Part shown: piece by piece, positions 63,207-64,000 of the stretch
Position numbering within the stretch: the stretch's first letter is position 1
Layout: each line of letters opens with the position of its first letter
Assembly: GCF_000165425.1 (NCBI RefSeq)
Contig: NW_001798968.1
Location: forward strand, 190,922 to 254,921
Origin: Paramecium tetraurelia
Taxonomy: Eukaryota > Ciliophora > Oligohymenophorea > Peniculida > Parameciidae
Reading direction: 5' to 3'
DNA length: 64,000 nt
Program-made: the position numbers and the translations under genes
The notes under the pieces: model-generated
What the model was told of the DNA's origin: nothing
The model's database searches: none
What the model saw: the letters and a program-made list of their open reading frames with translations, nothing else

Positions 63207-64000
63207 TCATTTTCTTAGATCTGTCAAAGATTTCACTATATTTGCCAATCTGGCAATCTCTAGATCTTTTGCTTCTATCAAATTTTCATAAAAGGCACTT
63301 CCACCAGATTACCCTGACTTTTATCTCATTGATAAATCTAATTTGGTGTATTCACCTATCTAACTTTAATAGTTTCTAATTTCCTATTCATAATTCTATC
63401 TTTCTTAATTCAATAATTGTTCCATCTTTCTCACTTCCTATTTGAGATTATTTATTTCCTCTTTCATCTACTGATCTTAAATATTGTTTGTTTTCTATCT
63501 TTATGTGTTCTACTGTTGTTATCTATCCAACTCTTTCCTAAATTAGAAGTTTTCATTCTGCAACAATTATAATTATTTTGCATATTATTCTGAAGTCTCT
63601 AAATTCTAGTGTTTTAAAATACATGTACTTCTTATTTAAAGTCTTCAAAATATTCGATTTTCTATCTGAATTCACTTACTTACAGATTCAATTGTTTGCA
63701 TATTTTTTATGCTTTACTAATTTTATAATTAAATTAATGTACTCCAAATCATTATTTTTATCTTGCAATTCCTATTCCAATTATCTTAATTGATTAATCT
63801 TTAATTCCAACTAGGCTTTCAGATTTCTTGCTTCTTCCTTCAGTATTTTATTTATCTCAGATTGCTTGCTCAACTTATCCTTAAACTCTTGTTCCATGGC
63901 TTCAGTTTACTTAGTGTATTACTTCTACAGGACACTCAAATCATTCAATAATCTAAATACTTAGAGTAATAGTTTACTTATCATTTTCATGTTTCGACTG
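63207..64000 (-). CDS. 3' part of a long coiled-coil protein (5' end outside window)
   Basis: Three introns (63606-63628, 63717-63742, 63953-63977) keep a single frame to the TGA at 63207-63209. The whole visible part (about 240 residues) is Gln/Glu/Lys/Asn/Leu-rich with heptad spacing (MEQEFKDKLSKQSEINKIL, QMKEEINNLKQEVRKMEQLL) and ends IARLANIVKSLTDLRK. A SGQSGGSAFYE linker interrupts the helix near the end. Such proteins are common in ciliate cytoskeleton and basal bodies; no specific family seen. Confidence 0.85.

Overview
The window is macronuclear-type DNA from a ciliate of the genus Paramecium, probably the aurelia group. Reading frames stay open only if TAA and TAG mean glutamine and TGA is the sole stop. 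Genes are cut by tiny GT..AG introns of about 22-32 nt, very often 25 nt. Spacers are short (7 to about 640 bp) and AT-rich. Gene ends below come from reading with this code, removing these introns, and checking that most spliced lengths divide by three.

Layout. 1-3.6 kb: four unrecognised, mostly Gln-rich proteins. 3.8-11 kb: a Rab-like GTPase, a Ddi1 retropepsin, an ABCG half-transporter and an N-myristoylatable calcium-dependent protein kinase. 11.3-16.6 kb: a lysine-rich H1-like protein, a NEK-type kinase, two unknowns, an HMG-box protein and Mago nashi. 16.8-20.5 kb: citrate synthase, a thioredoxin-fold protein and a NOT4-like RRM/C3H protein. tRNA-Val(UAC) follows at 21.1 kb. 21.3-27.5 kb: coiled-coil proteins, a RING/B-box/coiled-coil/LRR protein, a one-TM protein and a protein kinase.

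27.5-47.8 kb holds two giant convergent genes. One is a 6-kb cysteine-rich surface-antigen-like gene with a signal peptide and GPI-like tail, whose frame is broken four times. The other is a 14.3-kb HYDIN homologue, a ciliary central-pair protein with many ASH-type repeats and a P-loop region. 47.8-51.7 kb: an MFS sugar transporter, a heat-shock transcription factor and an EGF/RING-H2 membrane protein. 51.8-61.7 kb: a signalling cluster of three hybrid histidine kinases, each with a C-terminal receiver, plus a canonical Rab. The window ends with an unknown protein and the 3' part of a coiled-coil gene.

Most genes are independent eukaryotic units with no operons. The clearest local relationships are the three hybrid kinases, two of them tail-to-tail 38 bp apart. 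The most unusual observations are the serial +1 frame breaks in three plus-strand genes, two apparently non-canonical introns (GC..AG in HYDIN, GT..TG in the NOT4-like gene), a NOT4-like protein without a RING, and an initiator-like tRNA-Val.
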